Shown here piece by piece: positions 15,261 through 23,880 of a stretch of DNA of 26,511 nucleotides (its first letter is position 1; each line of letters begins with the position of its first letter). The stretch is from UBA8522 sp035528895 (GTDB lineage: Bacteria; Acidobacteriota; Aminicenantia; Aminicenantales; UBA8522), in NCBI GenBank assembly GCA_035528895.1, contig DATKXS010000214.1:1-26511 (forward strand), read 5' to 3'. The position numbers and the translations under genes are program-made. Under the pieces are notes generated by a model. That model was not told where the DNA came from. It searched no databases and saw only the letters and a list, made by a program, of their open reading frames with translations.

Positions 15261-15288
15261 CTGACTGCCTTTAAAAATATGATATAAT
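15261..15288 (+). promoter_or_regulatory. Sigma-70-type promoter, predicted leaderless
   Basis: A perfect TATAAT (15283-15288) with CTGACT (15261-15266) 16 bases upstream. The expected start is about 15295-15296, exactly at the ATG at 15296. The seven bases between are CGCCCCA, with no ribosome-binding site. It would drive the glycosyltransferase/radical SAM/methyltransferase operon. Confidence 0.6.
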
Positions 15289-15295
15289 CGCCCCA

Positions 15296-16165
15296 ATGGA
15301 AAATCTTTCGATTGTTATCCCGGTTTATAACGAAGAAAAAGCCATCTCCGATACCGTTGCCCTCTTCAGAGATATGCTGAACAAATATCCGGGCATCGAA
15401 GTCATCTTCGTGGATGACGGTTCGACGGACCGGACCCGGCAAATCCTGAAGGACGGGCTCGATGCCCGGATGAAGCTTGTCGTCAACGACAAGAACAAGG
15501 GCTACGGGGCGGCCATAAAAAAGGGCGTACAGCTGGCCTCGCACGATCACATCGCTATCACCGATGCCGACGGATCTTATCCCAATGAGAGGATCATCGA
15601 ATTCTTTCAAAAACTCGTGGCGGAGAGAGCCGCGATGGTTGTGGGGGCACGCACGGGCAAGATGGTTAAGATCGGAATCTTGAGGAAACTTCCCAAGCTT
15701 ATCTTGACAAAACTGGCCGAGTATTTGAGCGAAAGTGAAATTCCCGACCTCAACTCGGGCTTGCGGGTGATCAGCAAAGAACTGATCCAAAAATCCTCAA
15801 AGTATCTTCCGCAGGGATTTTCTTTTACCACCACTATCACCCTGTTCCTCTTGTCTAACAACCATAAGATTCTTTACATTCCGATCGATTATTATAAACG
15901 GGTGGGAAAATCCAAGATCAAACCTCTCCGCGACACGATGAATTTTATTCAGTTGATTATCCGGACCGTCATGTTCTTCAATCCGCTCAAGGTCTTCTTA
16001 CCCCTTAGCCTCTTCTTCGTCTTGATGGCTCTGGCCGTCCTGATCGTCTCCTATCTAATGGGGAGAGTCATGGACGTCACCACTATTTTGCTCTTCGTCA
16101 CCGGGCTCCAACTTCTCGCCTTAGGCCTGTTGGCGGACCTCATCGATAAAAGACTGAGCAAATGA
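15296..16165 (+). CDS. Membrane-anchored family 2 glycosyltransferase
   Basis: A 289-residue GT-A glycosyltransferase. It opens with LSIVIPVYNEEKAI, has VDDGSTDRTR (40-48) for nucleotide binding, NKGYGAAIKKGV, the DxD motif TDADGSYP (89-96) and the block LNSGLRVISKELI. Two C-terminal membrane helices (about 230-250 and 257-278) anchor it, as in ArnC/GtrB-type polyprenyl-phosphate glycosyltransferases. It is first in an operon: the next start overlaps its stop by four bases (ATGA). A canonical promoter sits immediately upstream and the message is predicted to start at the ATG. It would load a sugar on polyprenyl phosphate for the neighbouring GT-C enzymes (inference). Confidence 0.87.
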   Translation: MENLSIVIPVYNEEKAISDTVALFRDMLNKYPGIEVIFVDDGSTDRTRQILKDGLDARMKLVVNDKNKGYGAAIKKGVQLASHDHIAITDADGSYPNERIIEFFQKLVAERAAMVVGARTGKMVKIGILRKLPKLILTKLAEYLSESEIPDLNSGLRVISKELIQKSSKYLPQGFSFTTTITLFLLSNNHKILYIPIDYYKRVGKSKIKPLRDTMNFIQLIIRTVMFFNPLKVFLPLSLFFVLMALAVLIVSYLMGRVMDVTTILLFVTGLQLLALGLLADLIDKRLSK

Positions 16166-17610
16166 AGATCTTGCTTGTCAATCCCCCTCGATGGAACGAG
16201 CTTGTCGGGAAAAACCCCTCAATTATCGAGAAACACCGAGGCTTCAATCCACCCTTAGGCTTGCTCTATCTGGCATCCTCCCTGAAAAAGAACACACATT
16301 TCGAGGTAGAAGTCCTTGACACCCAGCCGCTCGAGTTGACCTATCCTCAGCTCGAATCGGTCCTTACCAGGAAGCCCTTTGACGTCGTGGGGATATCCGC
16401 TATGAGTTTCACTCTTCTCGATGCCGTTCAAACGGCCCGGGCGGTCAAGAAGGTCCGGCCGAGCGCCCTGTCGATCCTCGGCGGAACACATGTTCATCTT
16501 TTTCCCGAAGAGACAATCGGCCTGGATGGCGTCGATTTCGCCTTGATGGGAGAAGCGGAATATTCTCTGGTCGATTTCCTGAACGAATGGACACAAGGTG
16601 CAAAGGATCCGGCCCGTATAGCCGGCCTGGTCTTCAAAAATGGAGATGGGAAGATCATCAAGAACGAGATCAAACCGATCCCGGATCTTGACAGCATCCC
16701 CTTTCCCCAAAGAGGACTGCTCAATATCCGGCATTACAGCTCTCTGCTCAGCCGCGGCTCTCTCTGCACGACAATAATCAGCAGCCGGGGATGTCCGTTT
16801 AAGTGCGCTTTCTGCGATCGTCCGCTTTCTCCGGTGACCTCGCACTTTCGCGCCAGAAGCGCCAAAAATGTCGTCGATGAAATCCAGGAATGCGTTGAGC
16901 TCGGGATTAAGGACTTCCTTTTCTATGATGATACGTTCACGGTCAGCCGGAAAAGAGTGCTGACCATTTGCGAGGAAATCCTCCAGCGCCGGCTCAGGAT
17001 TCGTTGGGACATCCGAACCCGTGTCGATCTGGTCGACGAGGAGATGCTCCGGATGCTGAAAAGGGCTGGCTGCCTGGCAATCCATTACGGTGTCGAAGCC
17101 GGGAATGACAATATCCTCAAGGTGATCAAGAAAGGCTTCAGTATCTCCAAGGTCAGGGAAGTTTTTAAGCTGACCCGCAAGCTCGGCATTGAAACTCTTG
17201 CCTATTTCATGATCGGCCTGCCCTCCGAGCGTGCCCGGGATATTCAGGATACTTTCGACCTGGCCAAGGACCTCCGAACTGATTATGCCCACTTCACTAT
17301 TTTCTCTCCCTATCCCGGGACCGAACTCTATTATCTCGGGCTGGAGAAGGGGATCATCAAAACGGACATCTGGCGGGAGTTCGCCCGTGGTCCCCGAGAG
17401 GGTTTCAGGATCCCTGTTTGGGAAGAGAATTTCACGCGGGATCAACTCTATGAGATGATCGTCCAATTTTACAAGCGGTTCTATCTCCAGCCACGGTATG
17501 TATTCTCGCGCCTCTGGAAGGTCCGGTCTAGAGGGGAGCTGGCCAGAAAAGCCCGGGCGGGATTCTCCGTCTTGGCGATGAAGAAACAAAAAGTGGATAA
17601 GGTTCAGTGA
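16162..17610 (+). CDS. B12-binding-domain radical SAM protein
   Basis: A 482-residue class B-like radical SAM enzyme. Residues 1 to about 150 form a cobalamin-binding-type Rossmann domain (KILLVNPPRW, PLGLLYLASSL, DVVGISAMSFTL, ILGGTHVHLFPEE), but the DxHxxG cobalt-ligand motif is not apparent. The radical SAM core carries CPFKCAFC (Cys211, Cys215, Cys218; CX3CX2C), then DFLFYDDTFTV, the segment IHYGVEAGNDNIL and YFMIGLPSE. Such enzymes perform methylations, cyclisations or C-C bond chemistry on lipids, sugars and natural products. The start overlaps the upstream glycosyltransferase and the stop overlaps the downstream methyltransferase (GTGA), so it acts in the same pathway, plausibly modifying a glycan or lipid carrier. 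Substrate unknown. Confidence 0.88.
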   Translation: MKILLVNPPRWNELVGKNPSIIEKHRGFNPPLGLLYLASSLKKNTHFEVEVLDTQPLELTYPQLESVLTRKPFDVVGISAMSFTLLDAVQTARAVKKVRPSALSILGGTHVHLFPEETIGLDGVDFALMGEAEYSLVDFLNEWTQGAKDPARIAGLVFKNGDGKIIKNEIKPIPDLDSIPFPQRGLLNIRHYSSLLSRGSLCTTIISSRGCPFKCAFCDRPLSPVTSHFRARSAKNVVDEIQECVELGIKDFLFYDDTFTVSRKRVLTICEEILQRRLRIRWDIRTRVDLVDEEMLRMLKRAGCLAIHYGVEAGNDNILKVIKKGFSISKVREVFKLTRKLGIETLAYFMIGLPSERARDIQDTFDLAKDLRTDYAHFTIFSPYPGTELYYLGLEKGIIKTDIWREFARGPREGFRIPVWEENFTRDQLYEMIVQFYKRFYLQPRYVFSRLWKVRSRGELARKARAGFSVLAMKKQKVDKVQ

Positions 17611-18308
17611 ACATCGACTATGCGCTATCCCGGGAAAAAAGGCCCGATTTCCGATACCGGCTGAAAAGGCGAACCGAGGAAGTGCTTCGGGCCATTGGCC
17701 GCTACGCGCCCTCTGCTCAAACCATTGTCGACCTGGGAACCGCTGAAGGAAAAATGCTTCGAGACATCAAATGCCGATATCCATCGGCTTGGTGTCTGGG
17801 CATCGATTATTCCCTGCCCCTTCTTCTCTTCGGCAGGAACACATCCCGGGATATCCCCTTGGTCTGCGCTGACATTCAGAAGCTCGCCTTCATAAAAAGT
17901 GGGACATTCGATGTCATCGTCGCGACTGCGGTAATTGAACATCTCCTGTCTCCACGGGACATGCTCAATGAAACCGTTCGTCTCCTTCGCCCAGGGGGGA
18001 TCCTGATTCTCACCTCCCCACATCCTTTCTGGGAAAAAGTGTCCGGAACCCTCGGCTGGATAAAAGGCAACCACCATTCCGTTATGTCGCCGCGGCGTTT
18101 GGCGGACCTTTGCCGCAATGAACAGCTGATCATCCGGGAAGATTACGGGTTCATGATCTCGCCAGTCGGCTTTTGGGGAGAGAGAAGCATCGAAGCCGTT
18201 CTTAGGAAGATGCGAGTTGACCGGATTCTGCCCAACCATCTGTTGGTGGCACAAAAGCAGGACAAAGAGACTGGGCTGACGAATGAAGCTTTTATTATCC
18301 CTCATTAG
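17607..18308 (+). CDS. Class I SAM-dependent methyltransferase
   Basis: A 233-residue Methyltransf_11-type enzyme starting at GTG 17607, which overlaps the previous stop (GTGA). SAM motif I is VDLGTAEGK (41-49). The acidic residue at the end of beta-2 lies in CLGIDYSLPLL, and ICADIQ-like CADIQKLAF and FDVIVATAVIEHL (101-112) are motifs II and III. LRPGGILILTSPHPF is the post-motif. The terminal 26 bases overlap the start of the next membrane protein. O- or N-methylation of a sugar or lipid in the same glycan pathway is likely from context; the acceptor is not identifiable. Confidence 0.85.
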   Translation: MNIDYALSREKRPDFRYRLKRRTEEVLRAIGRYAPSAQTIVDLGTAEGKMLRDIKCRYPSAWCLGIDYSLPLLLFGRNTSRDIPLVCADIQKLAFIKSGTFDVIVATAVIEHLLSPRDMLNETVRLLRPGGILILTSPHPFWEKVSGTLGWIKGNHHSVMSPRRLADLCRNEQLIIREDYGFMISPVGFWGERSIEAVLRKMRVDRILPNHLLVAQKQDKETGLTNEAFIIPH

Positions 18309-19947
18309 ACAAGTCCGCCTTAACCGAGAATTCCGGCTGATCCTGGTCCTTTCCGCTCTCGCTTTTGTTTTTAAGCTGTTCCTCCTCTCTCAAAGGTCGC
18401 TTTATATCGACCCTGATGAGGGATATTATCTCCTTCTCGCCCGCAATCTGGTTAACGGGAACGGTTACGGATTCAACGGTCTCCCGAATATCATCTTTCC
18501 GCCTTTTCTCCCGCTGGCTATCGCTTCAATTTATATCTTTATCCATAACCTCCAGCTTTCTTTGAATATCATCACGGCGCTTTCGGGCACCCTGCTTGGA
18601 GTCATTGTCTATCTGATCGCCCGAAAGAAGATTTCCCGGTTGGCAAGCTATGGGTGTTTCCTCCTGGCGCTCTTCAGCCAAGAGCTCAATGCGTTTTTGC
18701 CCGCGGCCCTCCGCTATACCGAAGTCCTTTACCGGGGCTCGGATATTCTCAACTGTTTTCTCGTCCTGGCCTCAGTTTACTGCCTAATACTATTGGTTGA
18801 AAAAGACAGATATCTTCCCGCAACGCTGGCGGGATTGACTCTCGCCCTCGCTTACCTCACCCGGCCGGAGGGGTTTATTCTCTTTGTCGGGTATCTGATC
18901 CTCCTCATTCTATTGAAGTCATTCTCCCTGATCGCCTTATCCTGGAAAAGGCTGACCTGTTTCCTGCTTATCTTTGTCGCCTTCACATTTCCGTATGTAT
19001 TCTACCTCAGGACAATCACCGGGCAGTGGACCCTCTCGGGCAAGATCTCGGCCTCCCAGAGATACCGGACAGCCCTTCTCCAAGTCATCCTCAAAGAAAA
19101 TTGGCAAGCTTTCGAAAAAACACACTATTCCCTAAACAGCGCCGCCACCGAGATGAACGACCTTTACTTTGGTTATCACCGCGAATCGGACAAGGTCCAG
19201 GATATGGCCGCCGAGCCCATCGACGAAAGAGTCTGGTCGAATCTGCGCCTTTATTGGATCATACCCAAGACTCTGGTCCCGTTGCAGTTCCTGCCGTTTT
19301 TTCTCCTCGGGCTCGGCGCCGGGCTGGCCAACCTGATCAAGAAGCGGTCACGGCCGGACCTCCTGCTTCTCAGCTTACTGCCCTACAGCCTGGTGATCGA
19401 AGCCCTTTCCTACCCGATCCCGCGGCACCACTTGTTCCTGGTCCCGGTCGTCATTCTCTATGGCGGACAAGGCGCGCTCCTCTTCTCCTCCTGGGTGTCC
19501 CGCAAAAATGAGGTCACCAAAAGAAAAGTTCTTTTCCTCGTCTTCGCCGTCTTATTCCTTCTGGGGATCAATGATCAGATCATTTATTCGAGTAAGAACC
19601 TCTTGAACAACCCCCTATTCGCTTCTGCACGAAAGATCGAATTCTCGGTGGCGCAACGCTTGAAAGAGGCCCGGACAGAAGTCGTTATGTCATCCCATCC
19701 CAACATTGCCGTATGGGCGTCATCCGATTGGCAGGTCCTTCCCCGAGCACCTTTGCCCGCCCAGATCGAGTTTGCCAGAAACAAGCGTGTCGACTACGCC
19801 GTCCTGACTAGCGAGAAAAAGCTGTTCTTTCATATCCTTGATTTCAAGAACTCTGATCTTTCCGAACGACCTGGGGAACCGTATGATTTTCAGACCGTCG
19901 AAGCCAGTGATTATTTCGACTTCATCCGGATCGTGAAGAGGAAATAA
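18283..19947 (+). CDS. GT-C (GT39/ArnT-like) integral membrane glycosyltransferase
   Basis: A 554-residue polytopic protein. The first periplasmic loop has RSLYIDPDEGYYLLLARNL with Asp43, Asp45 and Glu46, the acidic pattern of dolichyl/undecaprenyl-phosphate sugar transferases (RgtA/ArnT/PMT group). Roughly ten membrane segments follow (about 20-450), with LAYLTRPEGFILF typical of the PMT_2 family, and a short soluble C-terminal domain. The ATG at 18283 lies inside the methyltransferase gene (26-base overlap), which signals translational coupling in a four-gene operon with the GT2, radical SAM and methyltransferase genes. The donor is probably a polyprenyl-phosphate sugar made by the GT2 at 15296; that is inference. 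Confidence 0.83.
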   Translation: MKLLLSLIRQVRLNREFRLILVLSALAFVFKLFLLSQRSLYIDPDEGYYLLLARNLVNGNGYGFNGLPNIIFPPFLPLAIASIYIFIHNLQLSLNIITALSGTLLGVIVYLIARKKISRLASYGCFLLALFSQELNAFLPAALRYTEVLYRGSDILNCFLVLASVYCLILLVEKDRYLPATLAGLTLALAYLTRPEGFILFVGYLILLILLKSFSLIALSWKRLTCFLLIFVAFTFPYVFYLRTITGQWTLSGKISASQRYRTALLQVILKENWQAFEKTHYSLNSAATEMNDLYFGYHRESDKVQDMAAEPIDERVWSNLRLYWIIPKTLVPLQFLPFFLLGLGAGLANLIKKRSRPDLLLLSLLPYSLVIEALSYPIPRHHLFLVPVVILYGGQGALLFSSWVSRKNEVTKRKVLFLVFAVLFLLGINDQIIYSSKNLLNNPLFASARKIEFSVAQRLKEARTEVVMSSHPNIAVWASSDWQVLPRAPLPAQIEFARNKRVDYAVLTSEKKLFFHILDFKNSDLSERPGEPYDFQTVEASDYFDFIRIVKRK

Positions 19948-19980
19948 AAACATCAATCGAAAGGAGAACAGACGAAGTCC

Positions 19981-22035
19981 ATGAAGAAACGAGACATCGT
20001 TTTTCTGCTTTTCCTCGTCGTCATCCTGTTCGGACTCTACTGGAAGATGTTCAATTACGAGCTGATTTGGGATGATGAGGTCTTTTTCAATTACAACCTG
20101 CTGTTTATCGAGAACCATCCTCTGAGTTCGGCCTTCAAGTTCGGCTACTTCAGCGAGCAGCTGGGGATCCATAATCAGGACCATTACTATCGGCCGCTGT
20201 TGACCGCCTCGTTTCTGCTGGAGAACAAACTGTGGGGCATACATGCCACCACACTGAGAATGACAAATTTGGTGATCTTCATCCTTGCTCTCGCCTTCCT
20301 CTATGCCTTCCTAAAGACCCAATGGGACAAAAACTATTTCCCGGAGATTGCCACTCTTCTTTTTGCTCTCTTTCCCTTGAATATCGACAACATCGTCTGG
20401 GTCGTCGGAAGGGGTGACCTCTTGCTTCTTCTCTGGGCGGCCCTGACCTTTTTATGCCTGGAGCGGTATCTCAGGAAGAGGAATCTTCTGTTTCTCGGCG
20501 GGTCCCTCTTTTTCTATCTTCTCGGGATGCTTTCCAAGGAGACCTTTTTGCTATTTTTTCCGATCCTCATCCTGTATGAATGGAGCCGGCGCAAAAAGAT
20601 CACCTGGGTTTATCATCTGGGCAATCTGGGGATCACCCTTCTGGTCTTCTTTATCAAGAATGCCGTCCTGGGCATAAAGAGCTTGGCCCTCTCAGACAGC
20701 GCCTTTTCGTCCCAGAGCTTCATCCAAGTGATCGGGACGGCAGGCTATTATTTTCGGACCATCCTGTTTCCCTTTTCTTACAACATGTTTCTTCCTCTCG
20801 GCCGGATGACGGGCTTTTTTTACCTGGTCTTCGGCCTTCTGGCCCTGCTCTTCATTCTCTTTGTTTTTTTTCTGGCGAAAAAAGACCGTGGTCTCTGGCT
20901 GCCGGCGTCTATTTTCGGCGTCTTTCTGGCCGGGCATGTCCCCCTGATCTTCACCACCATCTATCCCTACCAGATCTACTCCCGGTATATGATGATCGCG
21001 GCCCTCGGGTTCATCTGGATCGTGGCCAAGCTTCTCACCCGGATCAAAGAAAAGACAAGATTCTCGATCGTTTTGCTACTGCTCCTGGCCTTCATGCCGT
21101 CCCTGATCATCAGCGCGAATTCTTATAAAAACAAAGCGACATTCTGGCAAAGAGCTTTGAAGTCATCGCCCAATGATCCCTACGTCCTGATGCAATCCGC
21201 GAAGACAAGTTATGAAAATAACGATTATCTTTCGGCGGAACTGGCCCTCAACAAATCCCTGTCCTTGAGCATGAAGAGAGAGACCGCCATCATGGTGTCG
21301 TCCCTCTACGCGGATATCGAATTGGCCCGGGCCGACTACGAAAAAGTCCTCCGCTGGCTCAACAGCATCGAAGAAATCGAGCGGGACCCCCAGGTCTGGA
21401 TCGCGCCCTTCATCAGATATCAAGTCAACGCCAAGAAAGCCCAGGTCTATCTTTCCCGGGGAGATCAGGCCGCGGCGGAAAAACTACTGATTGACAATAT
21501 CTCCGCCTTCAGTTCATTCAAAGAAGGATACTCTGGACTTTACGGTCTGTATACAACCACCGAACAGTGGGAGAAAGCGGCCCGTCTCGAAACGACCATG
21601 AAGGAGATCTTCCCGAAGTCCTTCGCCCGGATCGACACGGCCAGCATGAAGACCGAGTTCAGGAACCTTCCGTTCGAGAAAAAGATGACTCTCTTCATCC
21701 AAAACCGCAATTTCTCCGCAGCCGTCGCCCTCGTCAACGCGATGCCCACCCTGGACCTCGACCACCGGCTCCTGCTGGCCAAGCTTTTTTATTACCAGGG
21801 GAACGCGGAGGCCGGGGAGAAGATCATCCGCACGATCCTGGAAAAAGCTCCGGATGACCCGGAAATCCTGAATAAGGCCGGATATTTTTACCTCAGCAAT
21901 CTCATCCGCGTTCGAGAAGCCCTCCCCTATTTCGAGAAGTCGCTCAGTCTCAACCCCGCCCAGCCGGAGATCAGCTACATGGTCGACCGGCTGAAAAACA
22001 ACTATCTGTCCAACCTGAAAGACCCCTGGAAATAG
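19981..22035 (+). CDS. TMTC-like polytopic GT-C protein with C-terminal TPR repeats
   Basis: A 684-residue protein with about ten membrane helices (residues 5-395) and a soluble tetratricopeptide region after about 400. Family features are WDDEVFF (Asp31, Asp32, Glu33), YYRPLLTASF (70-79), VWVVGRGDLLLL (139-150) and LGMLSKETFLLFF. These match the TMTC-type O-glycosyltransferases (DUF1736-like/PMT superfamily) that use polyprenyl-phosphate sugars. TPR-like helices include SYENNDYLSAELALNKSL and, near the C-terminus, ALPYFEKSLSLNPAQP. The site AAGGAG lies about 14 bases before the ATG, longer than usual. The gap to the preceding gene is 33 bases, so it may belong to the same operon. It is convergent with a paralogue, two bases apart. 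Confidence 0.8.
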   Translation: MKKRDIVFLLFLVVILFGLYWKMFNYELIWDDEVFFNYNLLFIENHPLSSAFKFGYFSEQLGIHNQDHYYRPLLTASFLLENKLWGIHATTLRMTNLVIFILALAFLYAFLKTQWDKNYFPEIATLLFALFPLNIDNIVWVVGRGDLLLLLWAALTFLCLERYLRKRNLLFLGGSLFFYLLGMLSKETFLLFFPILILYEWSRRKKITWVYHLGNLGITLLVFFIKNAVLGIKSLALSDSAFSSQSFIQVIGTAGYYFRTILFPFSYNMFLPLGRMTGFFYLVFGLLALLFILFVFFLAKKDRGLWLPASIFGVFLAGHVPLIFTTIYPYQIYSRYMMIAALGFIWIVAKLLTRIKEKTRFSIVLLLLLAFMPSLIISANSYKNKATFWQRALKSSPNDPYVLMQSAKTSYENNDYLSAELALNKSLSLSMKRETAIMVSSLYADIELARADYEKVLRWLNSIEEIERDPQVWIAPFIRYQVNAKKAQVYLSRGDQAAAEKLLIDNISAFSSFKEGYSGLYGLYTTTEQWEKAARLETTMKEIFPKSFARIDTASMKTEFRNLPFEKKMTLFIQNRNFSAAVALVNAMPTLDLDHRLLLAKLFYYQGNAEAGEKIIRTILEKAPDDPEILNKAGYFYLSNLIRVREALPYFEKSLSLNPAQPEISYMVDRLKNNYLSNLKDPWK

Positions 22036-22048
22036 GGCTACTCCCTAT
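22032..22048. terminator. Small hairpin between two convergent genes
   Basis: ATAGGG (22032-22037) and CCCTAT (22043-22048) with loop CTACT. It contains both stop codons of the two convergent TMTC-like genes (TAG at 22033-22035 on +, TAG at 22040-22038 on -). The stem is short and there is no T-run, so any terminator role is weak. Confidence 0.25.
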
Positions 22049-23786
22049 CCGGCTTCCGCTGAAGGCCTCGTAGCTCTCCTATCAGCTTCTGGGTCTGCCG
22101 GGAAGGGAAGATCTCATAGTCCTGGACATAGAGCGCCGCCGCTTTTTCATAATCCTTGATGACGAGATAAAACTTAGCCGCCCGGGTCAGGACAAAGTGA
22201 TTCCGGGGAAAGGCCCGGAGCTTCTCCAGGATGATCTGCTCTCCCTCCTGAGTTCTTCCAGAAAAAGCGAAATAGTAAGCATAATTAAAGGTTGCATGCA
22301 GAGACAAGCCCGGCGGTGTTCTCATCAATTCCTGAAAATATTGTTCGGCCTTGGGGAAATCCTTCTGAAAGGCAAAATAGATCGCCAGCTCCTCATGCAC
22401 CCGCGTTTTCCACATCCCGTAAAGGGGATGGTCCTTCTCGCCGAGGATGTCTTCAAATATGCGCAGGGCCTTCCCCTCGTCGAGCGGAAGATATTTGATC
22501 CCGGTATTGAACCTGGCGATGAGGTCTTCCCGGCGGAGGTTAGTGATCCCCAACCAAAAATTCGTTTCGTCCCGGCCGTAAAGCGCATTTTTGGGAACGA
22601 TCTCGGCGGCATAGGCGATCAGCAAAATAATCAGAATGGCTACGGAAACAGCACGACGACTTGTTTTTAGGAAGAGCACATAGACAACCCCCGAGACAAA
22701 AACTGCGGAAGGCAAATACAGGAACCGCCAGGCCAGGAGAGAGATTGTGGCCGAGGAAAAGATGACGCCCGCAGAAGGCAGGAGAAAAAGAAAATAGACC
22801 GAGGCCGGGAAGAAATACGGAGCCTCTTTTCTCCTTCTTTTGATGATTAAAAAAATGGACAGCGCTAGAAGGAAGACAAGAAAGAGGCCGAAAATCCGAT
22901 AAGCCGCCTGCCGAAAAACCGGAGAAGCGCTGATCGTCACACTCAGGTCGAAGGGGAAGACCATCTTCCATGCATAAAAGCCGATCGTTCCCAGGAAATC
23001 GGGAAGAGTCCTGCCTGAATAATGAAATTCTGAAGAGCCGAAGGCATTAAAGCGGAGAACGGCCCAGGTCAAGAAGCCGAGGCCGAAAGGAAGGAGGGGA
23101 AAAAGAATATCCTTCGCCATCCTCCTTTTCCGATAAAGTATGAGCAGATACAGCAGGGGCAAAAGGATGACATTTTCTTTCGAAAGGAGAGCCGCCAGGT
23201 AAAAGAGGGAGGAGACAGTCAGGCGAAGAAAGCCTTTTTTCTCCAGGAATCTGAGGAAAAACAATAGAGAAAGGGCGGCGAAAAGAAAAGAAAGGAGGTC
23301 CGTGCGGCCGGAAATCCAGGACACGTTTTCAAAGTGGACAGGGAAAACGGAAAAGAGCAGTGCGCCTGAAAACGATGCCGGACGGCCAAACCCGAGTCTG
23401 AGAAGAAGGCCAAAAAGAAGGATGGAATTGAGCAGGTGGAGGAGGATGTTGGTCAGATGAAAGGCGGCCGGATTTAAGCCCCAGATTTTAAAATCCAGCC
23501 AGTAAGAAAAAGACGTCAGGGGTCGATAGAACTGACGGCCCTGGCCGGCTTTGGGGCTATTTTCGTCAAACCCCTCCACTCCGCCGAAGGGACTGAACAG
23601 GAAGCGCTTCAAGAATCCCTGGCTCAGGATATTCTGGTTTTCGCTGATGAAATATTTATCGTCCCAGAGGAAATCGCCGGACATGGAGGGGAGGAAAATC
23701 AACAGGTTGATTGTTAAAAGGAGAAGGAAAAATATCAGAATAGAGAAGCGGGAGGCTCCAGGATCTTGGGGAGGTGAGCCGGTCAA
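22038..23786 (-). CDS. TMTC-like polytopic GT-C protein with C-terminal TPR repeats (paralogue)
   Basis: A 582-residue paralogue of the facing gene. It has an N-terminal helix (about 13-35), then DFLWDDKYFISENQNI (Asp42, Asp43; Lys44 where the paralogue has Glu), QFYRPLTSFSYWLD, the segment VSWISGRTDLLSFLF, LLSKENVILLPLL, and about ten membrane segments. The C-terminal third has TPR-like helices (DFPKAEQYFQELMRTPP, KDYEKAAALYVQDYEIFPS). The start is a TTG at 23786 with GAGGA seven bases upstream. The next Met is at residue 35, beyond the first helix, so the TTG is preferred. Function inferred as protein or glycan O-glycosylation at the outer face of the inner membrane; acceptor unknown. Confidence 0.78.
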   Translation of the reverse strand: MTGSPPQDPGASRFSILIFFLLLLTINLLIFLPSMSGDFLWDDKYFISENQNILSQGFLKRFLFSPFGGVEGFDENSPKAGQGRQFYRPLTSFSYWLDFKIWGLNPAAFHLTNILLHLLNSILLFGLLLRLGFGRPASFSGALLFSVFPVHFENVSWISGRTDLLSFLFAALSLLFFLRFLEKKGFLRLTVSSLFYLAALLSKENVILLPLLYLLILYRKRRMAKDILFPLLPFGLGFLTWAVLRFNAFGSSEFHYSGRTLPDFLGTIGFYAWKMVFPFDLSVTISASPVFRQAAYRIFGLFLVFLLALSIFLIIKRRRKEAPYFFPASVYFLFLLPSAGVIFSSATISLLAWRFLYLPSAVFVSGVVYVLFLKTSRRAVSVAILIILLIAYAAEIVPKNALYGRDETNFWLGITNLRREDLIARFNTGIKYLPLDEGKALRIFEDILGEKDHPLYGMWKTRVHEELAIYFAFQKDFPKAEQYFQELMRTPPGLSLHATFNYAYYFAFSGRTQEGEQIILEKLRAFPRNHFVLTRAAKFYLVIKDYEKAAALYVQDYEIFPSRQTQKLIGELRGLQRKPDRE

Positions 23787-23880
23787 AGGGCGTTCCTCGA
23801 CGCGCCTTTCTTAACAAAAGACGCAGGAACTGTCAAATCGCGGTGCCGCCGCTAATTTGTGATTCTCCCCCGACATGAAA

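Noticed and set aside
16255..17589. Open frame of 444 codons on the minus strand
   Set aside because: Antisense to the radical SAM gene, whose CX3CX2C motif and operon overlaps are convincing.
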